A stretch of DNA of 53,356 nucleotides. Source: Bacteroidota bacterium (GTDB taxonomy: Bacteria; Bacteroidota; Bacteroidia; Chitinophagales; Chitinophagaceae). A program made the position numbers and the translations under genes. The DNA lies in the NCBI GenBank assembly GCA_018267545.1, contig JAFDYG010000285.1:1-53356 (forward strand). Direction: 5' to 3'. The notes below the pieces were generated by a model, which was not told where the DNA came from, made no database searches, and saw only the letters and a program-made list of their open reading frames with translations. Positions within the stretch are counted from its first letter, which is position 1, and every line of letters begins with the position of its first letter. Positions 34,728-43,931 of the stretch are shown here, in pieces.

Positions 34728-35579
34728 ATGAAGAAAATTCTATCCCCCTTACTCCTTATCATAACAGTCATCTATAGCTGCCAGTCACCCAATCCTCATA
34801 TCTTACGTACCGATACGACCCACATCACCGATACCGCAGCAACCACCCGGCCCGGCGGCGGCCCACACTACAGCAGCCCCCAGCTCCTCGCATACGACCA
34901 GTGGCTCACCACCCTCGACACGCAAAAAGTCGGCAACAGCCTCCTCGCTATGCAGCGCTTCCAGCAGCTCTTTGCCAAACAGTCCGCCGCCATCTGCGAT
35001 ACCGCCTTCTACCTCTTCAACATCTTCCATACCCGCCAGGCCGACTTCCTATCGACCAATCCCAACACCAACGACTCCCTCACCCTCGCCCACAACGGCA
35101 TTCGCACCTATGAGGAAGAAGGTCTGCCCCAGCTTGCAAAAGACTGGGCCTTCCTCGACCGTTATTTCTCCCCATATGTATCCGCAGAAATGAAAGAGTT
35201 CCTATCCCAGGAATCGAAAGAAGACAAAGAAGGCTTCCAGGACGACGCGGCGCTGACCATCGCACCCGAGCACCTCGTCGACCGGGCCGTCTGGTGGGAA
35301 CAATTCGCCCACAAACATCCCGCCTTCCTATATACACAGGACGCACGCGACCAGCACGCCTTCTACCTTCGCATTTTGCTGACAGGCATGGACAATACGC
35401 CGATACAATCGGAAGGGAAGCTGACCGAATACTATAAAAACGCTTACACCTTCGCCCAAAAATCATACGGGCAAACTGAAACAAACGCCGTCCTGGCGCC
35501 CTATTTCACCGCCCTCAAGACAGGCGACACGGCAACGGTCTCCCGCATACAGGAGAAGTACGCACCGCCGCATCCCTAG
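34728..35579 (+). CDS. Putative lipoprotein of unknown function
   Basis: 283 residues. MKKILSPLLLIITVIYSCQSPN is a lipoprotein signal with Cys 18. After a Thr-rich linker the body is almost all helix (about 45-280), with FQQLFAKQSAAICDTAFYLFNIFHTRQ and AYTFAQKSYGQTE. No family is recognised. It starts 14 bp after metX and may be read through from the methionine genes, but nothing links it to that pathway. Its stop is 1 bp from the stop of the convergent fucosidase gene. Confidence 0.65.
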   Translation: MKKILSPLLLIITVIYSCQSPNPHILRTDTTHITDTAATTRPGGGPHYSSPQLLAYDQWLTTLDTQKVGNSLLAMQRFQQLFAKQSAAICDTAFYLFNIFHTRQADFLSTNPNTNDSLTLAHNGIRTYEEEGLPQLAKDWAFLDRYFSPYVSAEMKEFLSQESKEDKEGFQDDAALTIAPEHLVDRAVWWEQFAHKHPAFLYTQDARDQHAFYLRILLTGMDNTPIQSEGKLTEYYKNAYTFAQKSYGQTETNAVLAPYFTALKTGDTATVSRIQEKYAPPHP

Positions 35580-35580
35580 T

Positions 35581-37695
35581 CTACCTGACGCCAACTTCCG
35601 CAACGACTACGCCATTGCCACCGACTACGTGCTGAATAGAAAATTTAAAATACCGCGTATTTACCGGCCGGCTTAGCGCGACCACCTGCTCCAGCGGATT
35701 GGACTTGATATTGGAAAACTCGCCCTCGGCCGCCACCTTCCAGCTCACACCGTCGTCCGAAATATAAAAGACATACTGATCGGCAATTCCCTCCGTCCGC
35801 TTATCCTGCCGCGGCAGATAGGTAAACGCCTTGACCGTCTGCACCTTTCCCATATCGATGCTGATCTCCTGCGGGAACCGGCCCTCCAGCGCGCTATCCC
35901 GCTGCAAGGTGCTCCACACCGTCCGGCCGTCATCGTCGATCGCATTTCCATAACGGCTCCGAACGCCGGCAATCTGCTCCATCACCTTCCATCCACCCTT
36001 CGAAAGCCCCAGCTCCTTCGTCGTTACTTCACTAGCCGAACCATCTCCTTCAAAGCTCTTCGCCTTTACGATTCCACCGCCAGCTAAAGGAAAAGCCCCC
36101 GCATATACCGGAGACTTCAACCCCGGCTCCGAACCATCAAGTGTATAATGTATGCTCGCCACCGGGCTGATCGTCCCTACACTCACCACCCCTTCCTTGT
36201 CCCTGGTAATCGTCGGCGCTACCAGGTGCACCGGCTCTTTGAAAAGACCAAAATCACTAAGGGCAATACAAGCGCCCGCATCCGTAACCGACAAACGCAG
36301 CTTGCTCGCTGTCACATTCTGCTGCAGCCGGATCAGCCGGTTGGCCCCGATGCTCGTAGCGGTCCCGATCGTCTTCCAGGCGCCATCCACAAATGCCTCG
36401 ATCGTAACGGCCTTGATCCGCTGACCCAGCTTGATATTCTCACGCAGCCGTATCACGTTGAATGTAGTAGGTTTACCCAGATCGATCGACAGCTGCGGCC
36501 GGCTCACAGAATCATCTGTCGACCAATAGCTATATCGATCCTTATCGACCAGCATCCCCGGCCCATAAAGCGCCTTATTCTTTCCGCGTACATTGCTGGC
36601 GGTAAAAGTGGCGCCCTGCGCAAGGTTCACAGAAAAGATCTCCTTTAACAAATCTCCAAATCCCTTCAACGCATCCACATCGTGCTGGTCCAAACGGCCC
36701 TCCCGATTTGGCGCAAGCCCCAGATCGAGATCCGCGCCCCGACCGACACTCTGATAATATAAGTCCAGCAGCTGATAAGGAGATTTTACCTGCTCGTCCT
36801 GTGAAGTGTGATAGAACCAACCCGGCCGCAAGGGCACGTCGCATTCTGCCGGCAGCCAGTACTGACCATTCCAGGTTCCTTCCGTAGCCTCCCAGTACTT
36901 GTTATATCCATTTGCCGGCTTCTTGCCCTCATCCGGAGCCTGCGGCGTATAGGTCGCCCAGCAGGTCGTACCCGCATGTCCTTCCTCGTTGCCAACCCAC
37001 CGTACATCTGGACCAACGTCTCCAAAAATCGCTGCCCCCGGCTGCAATTGTCTGATCATACCCCAGGTCGTATCCCAGCCGTAATAAGTGGTCCGATCAA
37101 TTTTCCGTGTATCCCTCGTGCCGCCATAATAACCGTCGCCTCCATTCGCCCCGTCATGCCAGGACATAAATAGCGATCCATAGCCGGTATACAATTCTTT
37201 TAGCTGCGCCCGATAGGTCTTGACATATGCCGGTGACCCATACTCCGGATTATTCCGATCCCAGGGCGAACAATACAAACCCATCTTCATCCCCAGCCTG
37301 GCGCAGGCCAGCTGATATTCCTTCACCATATCCCCCTTGCCATTCTTCCAGGGGCTCTTGGTGATATTATGCTCCGTCGTCTTCGTCGGCCAGATACACA
37401 ACCCATCGTGATGCTTGGCGACGATCACGACCCCCTTGAATCCTCCCGCCTTTGCCGCCCCGACGATCTGAGACGCATCGAAATTTACCGGATTCAAAAT
37501 CTTAGGGTCCTCGTCCCCATACCCCCACTCCTTGTCCGTATAGGTATCCACCCCAAAATGAATGATACAATACATCTCCGTCTCATGCCACACCAGCTGC
37601 CGCTTCGTCGGCAGCACCCCAAAGGGCTTTGGCGGAGCCTGGGCGCACGCGATCTCGCTAACGAACAAAAGACCAAAGAATATTTTCCGTATCAT
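35581..37695 (-). CDS. GH29 alpha-L-fucosidase with discoidin domains
   Basis: 704 residues with a signal peptide ending IACAQ. The GH29 barrel (about 25-345) has IIHFGVDTYTDKEW, the KHHDGLCIWPTK motif and the likely nucleophile D181 in MSWHDGANGG. The pattern is that of subfamily B (alpha-1,3/4) rather than A; this assignment is from memory. It is followed by a F5/8-type discoidin module (about 355-480), a chitobiase C-terminal-like segment (about 495-550) and a second discoidin module to the end. It is 9 bp downstream of the GH35-GH20 gene. Confidence 0.93.
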   Translation of the reverse strand: MIRKIFFGLLFVSEIACAQAPPKPFGVLPTKRQLVWHETEMYCIIHFGVDTYTDKEWGYGDEDPKILNPVNFDASQIVGAAKAGGFKGVVIVAKHHDGLCIWPTKTTEHNITKSPWKNGKGDMVKEYQLACARLGMKMGLYCSPWDRNNPEYGSPAYVKTYRAQLKELYTGYGSLFMSWHDGANGGDGYYGGTRDTRKIDRTTYYGWDTTWGMIRQLQPGAAIFGDVGPDVRWVGNEEGHAGTTCWATYTPQAPDEGKKPANGYNKYWEATEGTWNGQYWLPAECDVPLRPGWFYHTSQDEQVKSPYQLLDLYYQSVGRGADLDLGLAPNREGRLDQHDVDALKGFGDLLKEIFSVNLAQGATFTASNVRGKNKALYGPGMLVDKDRYSYWSTDDSVSRPQLSIDLGKPTTFNVIRLRENIKLGQRIKAVTIEAFVDGAWKTIGTATSIGANRLIRLQQNVTASKLRLSVTDAGACIALSDFGLFKEPVHLVAPTITRDKEGVVSVGTISPVASIHYTLDGSEPGLKSPVYAGAFPLAGGGIVKAKSFEGDGSASEVTTKELGLSKGGWKVMEQIAGVRSRYGNAIDDDGRTVWSTLQRDSALEGRFPQEISIDMGKVQTVKAFTYLPRQDKRTEGIADQYVFYISDDGVSWKVAAEGEFSNIKSNPLEQVVALSRPVNTRYFKFSIQHVVGGNGVVVAEVGVR

Positions 37696-37704
37696 AAAAC
37701 AAAC

Positions 37705-40700
37705 TTAGTGTTTAAACCATTGCGCCGGAACCTCTTTCGGCTCCGACCCGTTAAAGCTATAGCGAAGCTGCAGCACGTATCCACCTCCGCCTTCGATAAA
37801 ATCCAGCGCGAATTTCTGCGGTCCCTTCTTCAACGCTACCTGCCCATTCTTCTCGAACGGCGCATGATTCCCGTCATTATTCACCACCTCCCGGTCCGCA
37901 ATCCGCAATATACCCCCATCATCACACATAAGATAGAAGCTGTACACCCCATCCTGCGGCACATCCAGATATCCACGGTATTGAAGACCGAAGGATGGCG
38001 CTTCCAACGCCGGAGGAACCACTATCCCTCCTACCGTCATCACCGTATCCACCTTTCGGTCGGCCATCCTACCCGTCATTCGGAAATGTCCCTTGAACTG
38101 GCTGCAGACCAAACCTTCGCTCAGCCCCGCCGCAGAAGCCGGCTCCGCCAGCGTCTGCTTCTGATATTGCAAATCATAAACATCCCCCCTCGAACCATCC
38201 GGCCGGAATGCAGCCACCCGGAGCTTCTTCGATTCCCCGATCACCAGCGGCGCGCTCAAAACGGGCGAGGCGGCCGTCGGGGCCGTACTATCCATCGAAT
38301 ACCGGATGGTCAAACCATCCAGCGGCTTCCTGATCCACAAAGTATCCTTGTTCGTAAATGCGTTCAAAGATAAAAAACCATTCAAATCAGGCAACCGGTA
38401 ATGCACGCCCAACGCATCCAGCCGGCCATAGCTGGACCGCAGACGACGTAAATAAGACGCATAGTCCCGCTGGGGCGTCCACAAGATCTCCGCCATCGCC
38501 GTCATCCGGGGCATGTACATATAGTCCGCACGCCGCTCCGTCGGAATATATTCCGTCCAGATATTGGCCTGTGCTCCGATGATATTGCGTGCCTCTGCAT
38601 CCGTCAATCCCTTCGGGATCGGATTGAAATTATACACCGCCGGCAGCGAATTCCGGTCCGGCGTCGCATCGAAATACAAGGGATTGCCCGGCGTCATGAC
38701 CACCGCATTCCCGTTCTTTGCCGCCTCCGAAGGAGCCTTTGGCACCCAGGTCCGCCAATACATCACCATTGCCGTCTTGCTGATCCCGCCTTCCAAAATC
38801 TCGTCCCAGCCAATCAGCTTCCGACCCTTGGAATTGAAGAACTGCTCCATCTTCCGGATAAAGTAGCTCTGCAGCTCCGCCGTAGTCTTCAGTCCTTCCT
38901 TTTCCATCAACGCCTTACACTCCGGCGACTTGGCCCACAAAGATCGGTCGACCTCGTCGCCGCCGATATGGATATACTGACTGGGAAAGATGTCCATGAT
39001 CTCCGAATACACGTCCTGCGCAAATTGAAAGGTCGTCGGCAGACAGGGACAGATCGGCGTGGAGAAAAGTTTTCCAAAAACGCTGGTCCCGTCACAGCTC
39101 AGATAATTATATTGATTGATCGCCGCCATCATGTGCCCGGGCATATCGATCTCGGGTATGATGGTAATATGTCTCGCAGCCGCATACGCGACCAATCCAC
39201 GCATCTCTTCCTGCGTATAAAAACCGCCATACAGGGTCTTGCCATCTTTTTGTATAATATGCGAAGGGTCGATGACAAAATCGGGATTGTCTACCGCCCG
39301 TTTCATACACGCCGAATCCTGGTTGTTGAAGGTTCGCCAGGCTCCATTCTGTGTCAACAACGGATATTTTTTAATCTCGATTCGCCAGCCCTGATCGTCC
39401 GTCAAGTGCAAATGGAAAGTATTCAGCTTATACAACGCCATTATATCGACAAACCGGCGCAGGTAATCCATCGAAAAGAAATGCCTCGACACGTCCAGGT
39501 GCATGCCTCGCCAGCCGTAGGTCGGCGCATCCTTGATTGTCAGCGCCGGCAAGCGCACCTCTCCTGTTCCAACGGGCAGCAATTGTCTTATTGTCTGCAC
39601 TCCCATAAATGCCCCCGCCGGAGTCCTCGCCGACAACACCATATGCTTTGGGCTAATGACGAGCTCATACCCTTCCTCCTCTTTAATATTATTATCATAC
39701 TTCAACATGATATCCGCCGTCTTCCCTGTCGCCAACGGTTTAGCAAAATAGCTATTCAAAATTTCCCCCTCGCTCTTAAACCGCGCATCCACCACCAGCG
39801 TCGTCGCCGGCCCCACCACAAACTCTCCCTCCGCAGGATTCAACGAAACCGGGTACGGGATGATCGGATACCTGCCGTCCGTCCGCTGGGTCGCCACCGG
39901 GTGCAGCAGCTGATCCAAAACCGGCGTCGCAATCGTATTTAATGTCTTATGTCCTCCCTTCAGCTCATCCAAAACCACCACTTCATTCACGCCTTTCTTC
40001 AGCCACCCGGCCGGTACATATAAGGTCTGCTGCGGGCCGATCTCCCAGTACCGCCCCAGATTTATGCCGTTTAAAAACACTATGCCCTTCCCGAATCCCC
40101 GCATATCGATATAAGTATCCTTCGTCTCGTTAACAGTAAAAGTCCCCTTGTACAGCCCCGGTCCGTTACCAGCCTGTATAGCGCCCCACTTCACTGCGCC
40201 CACCTTATTAAAAGGAAAGCCATACATCTCCCATCCGCGAAGCTCCGAGCCGCCGAGCGTCACGCTTTTTGTAATCCCTTGTCTATTGTCCGTCAAAAAA
40301 GGTCCGTAATTAATTCGCCCCATATTCTCCACCCAAATCTCCAGCCGCGCTCCCGCAGGCACATGCTCCAGTCGCAGCGAGTCCTGCTTTAACCGTCGGT
40401 CCAGCGTTCCAACTTGCTTTCCATCCACATAAACGATCGCATAGTCCCGCAGCTCGTTGAGCCGCAGCCAGCCGTCCGCAGCGTCGGCCAGCCTGGTCCG
40501 ATATAAAACAAATCCATAGGCCTGATTCAGATCCTCAAAACAAAGCGGCGTCGGAGATCGCACCGGGGCGGGCAGGTTCTCGAACACTCCTGCATATCCC
40601 GTCAGCTTTATACCGGAGATCGCCATCGTCTTGCTCCGCTCAGGAACCGGCGGCAGCGTCTGCCCCGCCGGCAGGTGCTTTGCGATTACGTCCCGGAACG

Positions 40701-41793
40701 CGAAATATTTGTCCGTCGGGTTCCCCGCCTCATCCAACGGCGAATCATAATCATAGCTCGACACCTGCGGCGAATAAGGAGCCCGCTTATTCATATTCGC
40801 CCCGTTCATAAACCCGCGCGTGCTGCCGCCATGAAACAGGTAGATATTTATCGATATTCCGGCGCTCAGGATTTTATCCAGTGTTGCCGCTGCGCGTTTA
40901 GAGTCCACGTGCGCATGCGGCTTGCCCCAGTCGTCGAACCAGCCCGGATACCACTCGGCCACATAATAAGGCCCCTTCCCTTCATGATACTTGTTAATCA
41001 CCGCCTTCACCGACGCCGGATTCTCCTCCCCGTTCACTGCGGGCAGATAACCCGGCAGGTGACCATCCCCCATCTTGTCGGCCCCATCACACGTAAACAA
41101 CAGCCCATCGAATCCCGCCTCCCGGAAAATCCTCTGGTTCAAATCGAGATAGCTCTTATCATTACTATAAGAACCATACTCATTCTCGATCTGCACCATC
41201 AGGATATTGCCCCCATGCGTCACCAGCAAGGGAGACAGCTGCTTTCCCACCTGCAGCACATAATTTCGATACGCTTCGATAAACTTTGGGTCTTTGCTCC
41301 GCACCGTAACCGTACTATCCTTTAGCAGCCACCAGGGATATCCACCGAACTCCCACTCCGCGCATACATACGGGCTCGGGCGAAGCACCACCCAAAGCCC
41401 CTCCTCTTTTGCAATCCGGACAAATTCCGCTATGTCATTATTCCCCGAAAAATCATACTTCCCCCTTTCTACTTCGTGCGCATTCCAAAAAACATAGGTC
41501 CCGATCGTATTCAGTCCCATCGCCCTGGCCATCTTCATCCGGTCTCTCCAATACGCACGCGGCACACGGGTGTAGTGCATCTCGCCACTGATCATCTGCA
41601 GCGGCTTGCCGTCCAGCAAAAACGTGCTATCGCCAAGGCTAAACGTATGCTTCGGACTTTGCGTCCCATTCACACCTTGCGCACCGCTCGCCCGCCGGGC
41701 CGGCGCTATACTTTTCGCGCCCTGCGCCCACGCTATACTACTGCTAAAAAAGAGAGAAAGACAAACGATCCAGGAGAGGGGAAACTTTTTCAT
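37705..41793 (-). CDS. GH35 beta-galactosidase-GH20 hexosaminidase fusion with PA14-like domain
   Basis: 1362 residues with a signal peptide ending AWAQ. GH35 (about 48-375) has acid/base E205 in QIENEYG and nucleophile E280 in VAEWYPGWFDDWG. Beta-sandwich domains typical of GH35 run to about 615. After the linker HPVATQRTDGRY a complete GH20 follows: N-terminal subdomain (640-755), barrel with WRGMHLDVSRHFF and the catalytic pair D946-E947 in HIGGDEV. A chitobiase C-terminal-like segment (about 1140-1205) and a PA14-like domain (about 1225-1355) end the protein. The two enzymes normally exist as separate polypeptides. Divergent from the sigma-factor gene of the same locus. Confidence 0.93.
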   Translation of the reverse strand: MKKFPLSWIVCLSLFFSSSIAWAQGAKSIAPARRASGAQGVNGTQSPKHTFSLGDSTFLLDGKPLQMISGEMHYTRVPRAYWRDRMKMARAMGLNTIGTYVFWNAHEVERGKYDFSGNNDIAEFVRIAKEEGLWVVLRPSPYVCAEWEFGGYPWWLLKDSTVTVRSKDPKFIEAYRNYVLQVGKQLSPLLVTHGGNILMVQIENEYGSYSNDKSYLDLNQRIFREAGFDGLLFTCDGADKMGDGHLPGYLPAVNGEENPASVKAVINKYHEGKGPYYVAEWYPGWFDDWGKPHAHVDSKRAAATLDKILSAGISINIYLFHGGSTRGFMNGANMNKRAPYSPQVSSYDYDSPLDEAGNPTDKYFAFRDVIAKHLPAGQTLPPVPERSKTMAISGIKLTGYAGVFENLPAPVRSPTPLCFEDLNQAYGFVLYRTRLADAADGWLRLNELRDYAIVYVDGKQVGTLDRRLKQDSLRLEHVPAGARLEIWVENMGRINYGPFLTDNRQGITKSVTLGGSELRGWEMYGFPFNKVGAVKWGAIQAGNGPGLYKGTFTVNETKDTYIDMRGFGKGIVFLNGINLGRYWEIGPQQTLYVPAGWLKKGVNEVVVLDELKGGHKTLNTIATPVLDQLLHPVATQRTDGRYPIIPYPVSLNPAEGEFVVGPATTLVVDARFKSEGEILNSYFAKPLATGKTADIMLKYDNNIKEEEGYELVISPKHMVLSARTPAGAFMGVQTIRQLLPVGTGEVRLPALTIKDAPTYGWRGMHLDVSRHFFSMDYLRRFVDIMALYKLNTFHLHLTDDQGWRIEIKKYPLLTQNGAWRTFNNQDSACMKRAVDNPDFVIDPSHIIQKDGKTLYGGFYTQEEMRGLVAYAAARHITIIPEIDMPGHMMAAINQYNYLSCDGTSVFGKLFSTPICPCLPTTFQFAQDVYSEIMDIFPSQYIHIGGDEVDRSLWAKSPECKALMEKEGLKTTAELQSYFIRKMEQFFNSKGRKLIGWDEILEGGISKTAMVMYWRTWVPKAPSEAAKNGNAVVMTPGNPLYFDATPDRNSLPAVYNFNPIPKGLTDAEARNIIGAQANIWTEYIPTERRADYMYMPRMTAMAEILWTPQRDYASYLRRLRSSYGRLDALGVHYRLPDLNGFLSLNAFTNKDTLWIRKPLDGLTIRYSMDSTAPTAASPVLSAPLVIGESKKLRVAAFRPDGSRGDVYDLQYQKQTLAEPASAAGLSEGLVCSQFKGHFRMTGRMADRKVDTVMTVGGIVVPPALEAPSFGLQYRGYLDVPQDGVYSFYLMCDDGGILRIADREVVNNDGNHAPFEKNGQVALKKGPQKFALDFIEGGGGYVLQLRYSFNGSEPKEVPAQWFKH

Positions 41794-41900
41794 ATAAAGA
41801 CGTAGACATTTAATCCGGGCCGAATGCCTACAAGATCGAAAAATAAAATTTGCTAAATATATTTTTTTAATTTTAATTTCGATAGACCAACCAGACTGCT
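41794..41900. other. Divergent promoter region of the glycan locus
   Basis: 107 bases between the GH35-GH20 gene (-) and the ECF sigma gene (+). The half near the sigma gene is very AT-rich (about 41840-41880). No convincing TTTG/TAnnTTTG pair was found, so ECF-dependent promoters are possible for both directions (inference). Confidence 0.4.
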
Positions 41901-42593
41901 TTGAAAGATAGAAAAATTGATACGATCCACCTGTGGCAACGCATCAGCAATCAGGACGACGACAAGGCTTTCGAGTCGCTTTTCCACTTGCTAAACACCG
42001 CGCTGATCAAGTTTTCCATGATGTACGTCCATCGCAAGGAAGTCGCGGAAGAAATCGTCTCCGACGTTTTTGTTAAATGCTGGTTATCGCGAAAATCCCT
42101 AAGCGACCTCCGCAACATCGACACCTATCTCTTCGTAGCAGTAAAAAATCAGTCCCTCAACCACCTCAAAAAATACTCTCACATCCACCTGGTCCAGGTA
42201 GAAGACTCGAGCGAGATAAAATTTATCCGCACCTCAACCCCACAGGAAACCCTCGAGAAAAAAGAGCTCTTCTTCAAAATGGAGCAATCCATCGAAGAGC
42301 TGCCCCAGCAATGCCGCATTATCTTCCGCCTCATCAAAGAAGATGGCCTCAAATACAAAGAAGTAGCCGAAATCCTCAACATCTCCGTACGAACCGTCCA
42401 AACCCAGCTCTTCCGGGCGACGAAAAAATTGAGCGCCATTCTTTCCGAATACCTCGCGCCCGGCAATACCACCTCCGCCAGCGCCGCCTCTGCTAGCCAC
42501 GGCGCCAACGGCAACCCCGATCAAACCTCCATCCCTCCCAACGCCCTCCCCAGCATCCTGCTCTTACTCGCCCTTTCCAAAATATTTTTCTAA
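41901..42593 (+). CDS. ECF RNA polymerase sigma factor with unusual C-terminal tail
   Basis: 230 residues from TTG 41901 (no suitable ATG upstream or nearby). Region 2 (about 20-95) has VAEEIVSDVFVKCWLSR and YLFVAVKNQSLNHLK; region 4 (about 130-185) has LPQQCRIIFRLIKEDGLKYKEVAEILNISVRTVQTQLFRA. Bacteroidota ECF factors of this group end soon after region 4. Here about 45 further residues follow: a Ser/Ala/Asn-rich linker and a hydrophobic end LPSILLLLALSKIFF. It presumably activates susCD, held by the FecR protein encoded next. Confidence 0.92.
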   Translation: MKDRKIDTIHLWQRISNQDDDKAFESLFHLLNTALIKFSMMYVHRKEVAEEIVSDVFVKCWLSRKSLSDLRNIDTYLFVAVKNQSLNHLKKYSHIHLVQVEDSSEIKFIRTSTPQETLEKKELFFKMEQSIEELPQQCRIIFRLIKEDGLKYKEVAEILNISVRTVQTQLFRATKKLSAILSEYLAPGNTTSASAASASHGANGNPDQTSIPPNALPSILLLLALSKIFF

Positions 42594-42671
42594 TCCTTGT
42601 AGGCAATTTCTCCCGAAACGCTGTCCATACTCTCGGAGCCGCAGGGTGCGCTCCCCACACAATACTGCTTT

Positions 42672-43790
42672 ATGGTGACCGATAGGTTTATACAACTGCT
42701 AACCAAAGAATTATGCGAGCAGCTCACTGACGCTGAGCAAGAAGAGCTATCCGCCTTTTTGCAGGAAAGTCAGGAGTGCCGAGACCAGCGCCAGCTCCTG
42801 ATGCAGTACTGGGAACATGACAAGGGCGATTACAAGGCCAACACCGCCATGTTCAAAAAAGTCCTCGAAAAAATCAAGGCAGAGGAACATCCCGCCGCCA
42901 CCCAGCCCACGCAAGCCCCCGTCATCGAGCTAGCCCACACCGAACCCCAGCCACGCCGCCGCTACCGCGCGTTTTGGTACAGCGCCGCAGCAGCCCTCAT
43001 CCTCACCATCGGCATCGTCGCCTACTATCACAAAAACCCAAAAACCGCTCCCCAGCCCGTCGCCATCAGCTGGATGCAGAAGGCAACCCGGCCCACAAAA
43101 AAAATCAGTCTCACCCTCGCCGATAGCACCGTCATCACCCTCAACTCCGCGACTACCATCCGCTATCCCGATAAATTTAACGACAGCACCCGTGAAGTAT
43201 ACCTCGACGGCGAAGCCTACTTCGACGTACACAAAGACCCCGCCCGCCCCTTCATCATCCACGCAGGCAAGATAAACATCCGCGTCCTCGGCACGGCCTT
43301 CAACGTAAAGAGCTACCAAAACGACCCCCTCAGCGAAGCCTCCCTCATCAAAGGTTCCATCGAGGTCACCCTCAGCGACAGACCCTCCGACCGCATTATC
43401 TTAAAGCCAAAGGAAAAGCTCATCGTCCAGAATAATCTCACCATAAAAAAACAGCTGCACACAAAAATCGACTCCACACAAGAAAACACCACCAGGACTA
43501 CACGCTACTCCCTCACTAACCTGACCTATTTCCCAAACACAAGTAAAACCGTCGTCGAAACTTCCTGGGTTGAAAACAAGCTCGTCTTCAGCGACAAATC
43601 TTTCATCGATCTCTCCAGCCAGCTGGAAAGATGGTACGGCGTACACATCCGTTTCAAAAACGATCGCGTGAAGGATTATAGCTTTACCGGCTTCTTCGAG
43701 AAGGAATCGCTGCCTGAAGCCCTTGATGCATTAAAGATGATCGAACACTTTAACTATAAAATTGCAGATTCAACCGTATATATATATTAA
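42672..43790 (+). CDS. FecR family anti-sigma factor
   Basis: 372 residues. The N-terminal cytoplasmic part (1-95) has the sigma-binding region with LTDAEQEELSAFL. One membrane helix (about 102-120, SAAAALILTIGIVAYY) follows. The periplasmic FecR domain (about 145-245) has KISLTLADSTVITLNSATTI and GEAYFDVHKDPARPF. The C-terminal DUF4974-like domain (about 310-372) has FIDLSSQLERWYGVHI. It passes the signal from the SusC receptor's STN domain to the sigma factor. 78 bp separate it from the sigma gene. Confidence 0.95.
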   Translation: MVTDRFIQLLTKELCEQLTDAEQEELSAFLQESQECRDQRQLLMQYWEHDKGDYKANTAMFKKVLEKIKAEEHPAATQPTQAPVIELAHTEPQPRRRYRAFWYSAAAALILTIGIVAYYHKNPKTAPQPVAISWMQKATRPTKKISLTLADSTVITLNSATTIRYPDKFNDSTREVYLDGEAYFDVHKDPARPFIIHAGKINIRVLGTAFNVKSYQNDPLSEASLIKGSIEVTLSDRPSDRIILKPKEKLIVQNNLTIKKQLHTKIDSTQENTTRTTRYSLTNLTYFPNTSKTVVETSWVENKLVFSDKSFIDLSSQLERWYGVHIRFKNDRVKDYSFTGFFEKESLPEALDALKMIEHFNYKIADSTVYIY

Positions 43791-43820
43791 ACCCAATAAT
43801 GCTAATGACATGCTTGAAAA

Positions 43821-43852
43821 AGCGGGAACCGACCTAAAAGGCAATTCCCGCT
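43821..43852 (+). promoter_or_regulatory. Leader hairpin upstream of susC
   Basis: AGCGGGAA (43821-43828) pairs perfectly with TTCCCGCT (43845-43852), 16-base loop, no T-run after. It lies in the 141-bp gap between fecR and susC, inside an 18-codon frame (43810-43866, MLEKAGTDLKGN onward). In related genomes a hairpin is often seen at this spot (from memory). It may act as a leader element controlling susC. Confidence 0.45.
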
Positions 43853-43931
43853 CACTTAACGCTTAAAGATCAGTATGTCGCCATCTCTGGTACAGATCGC
43901 GGCAATTATCAACCTTTAACTCAGTAAACAT

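Noticed and set aside
37369-38373. Plus-strand frame of 334 codons across the GH29 and GH35-GH20 genes
   Set aside because: Arg/His/Pro-rich shadow composition, covers two opposite genes and their junction.
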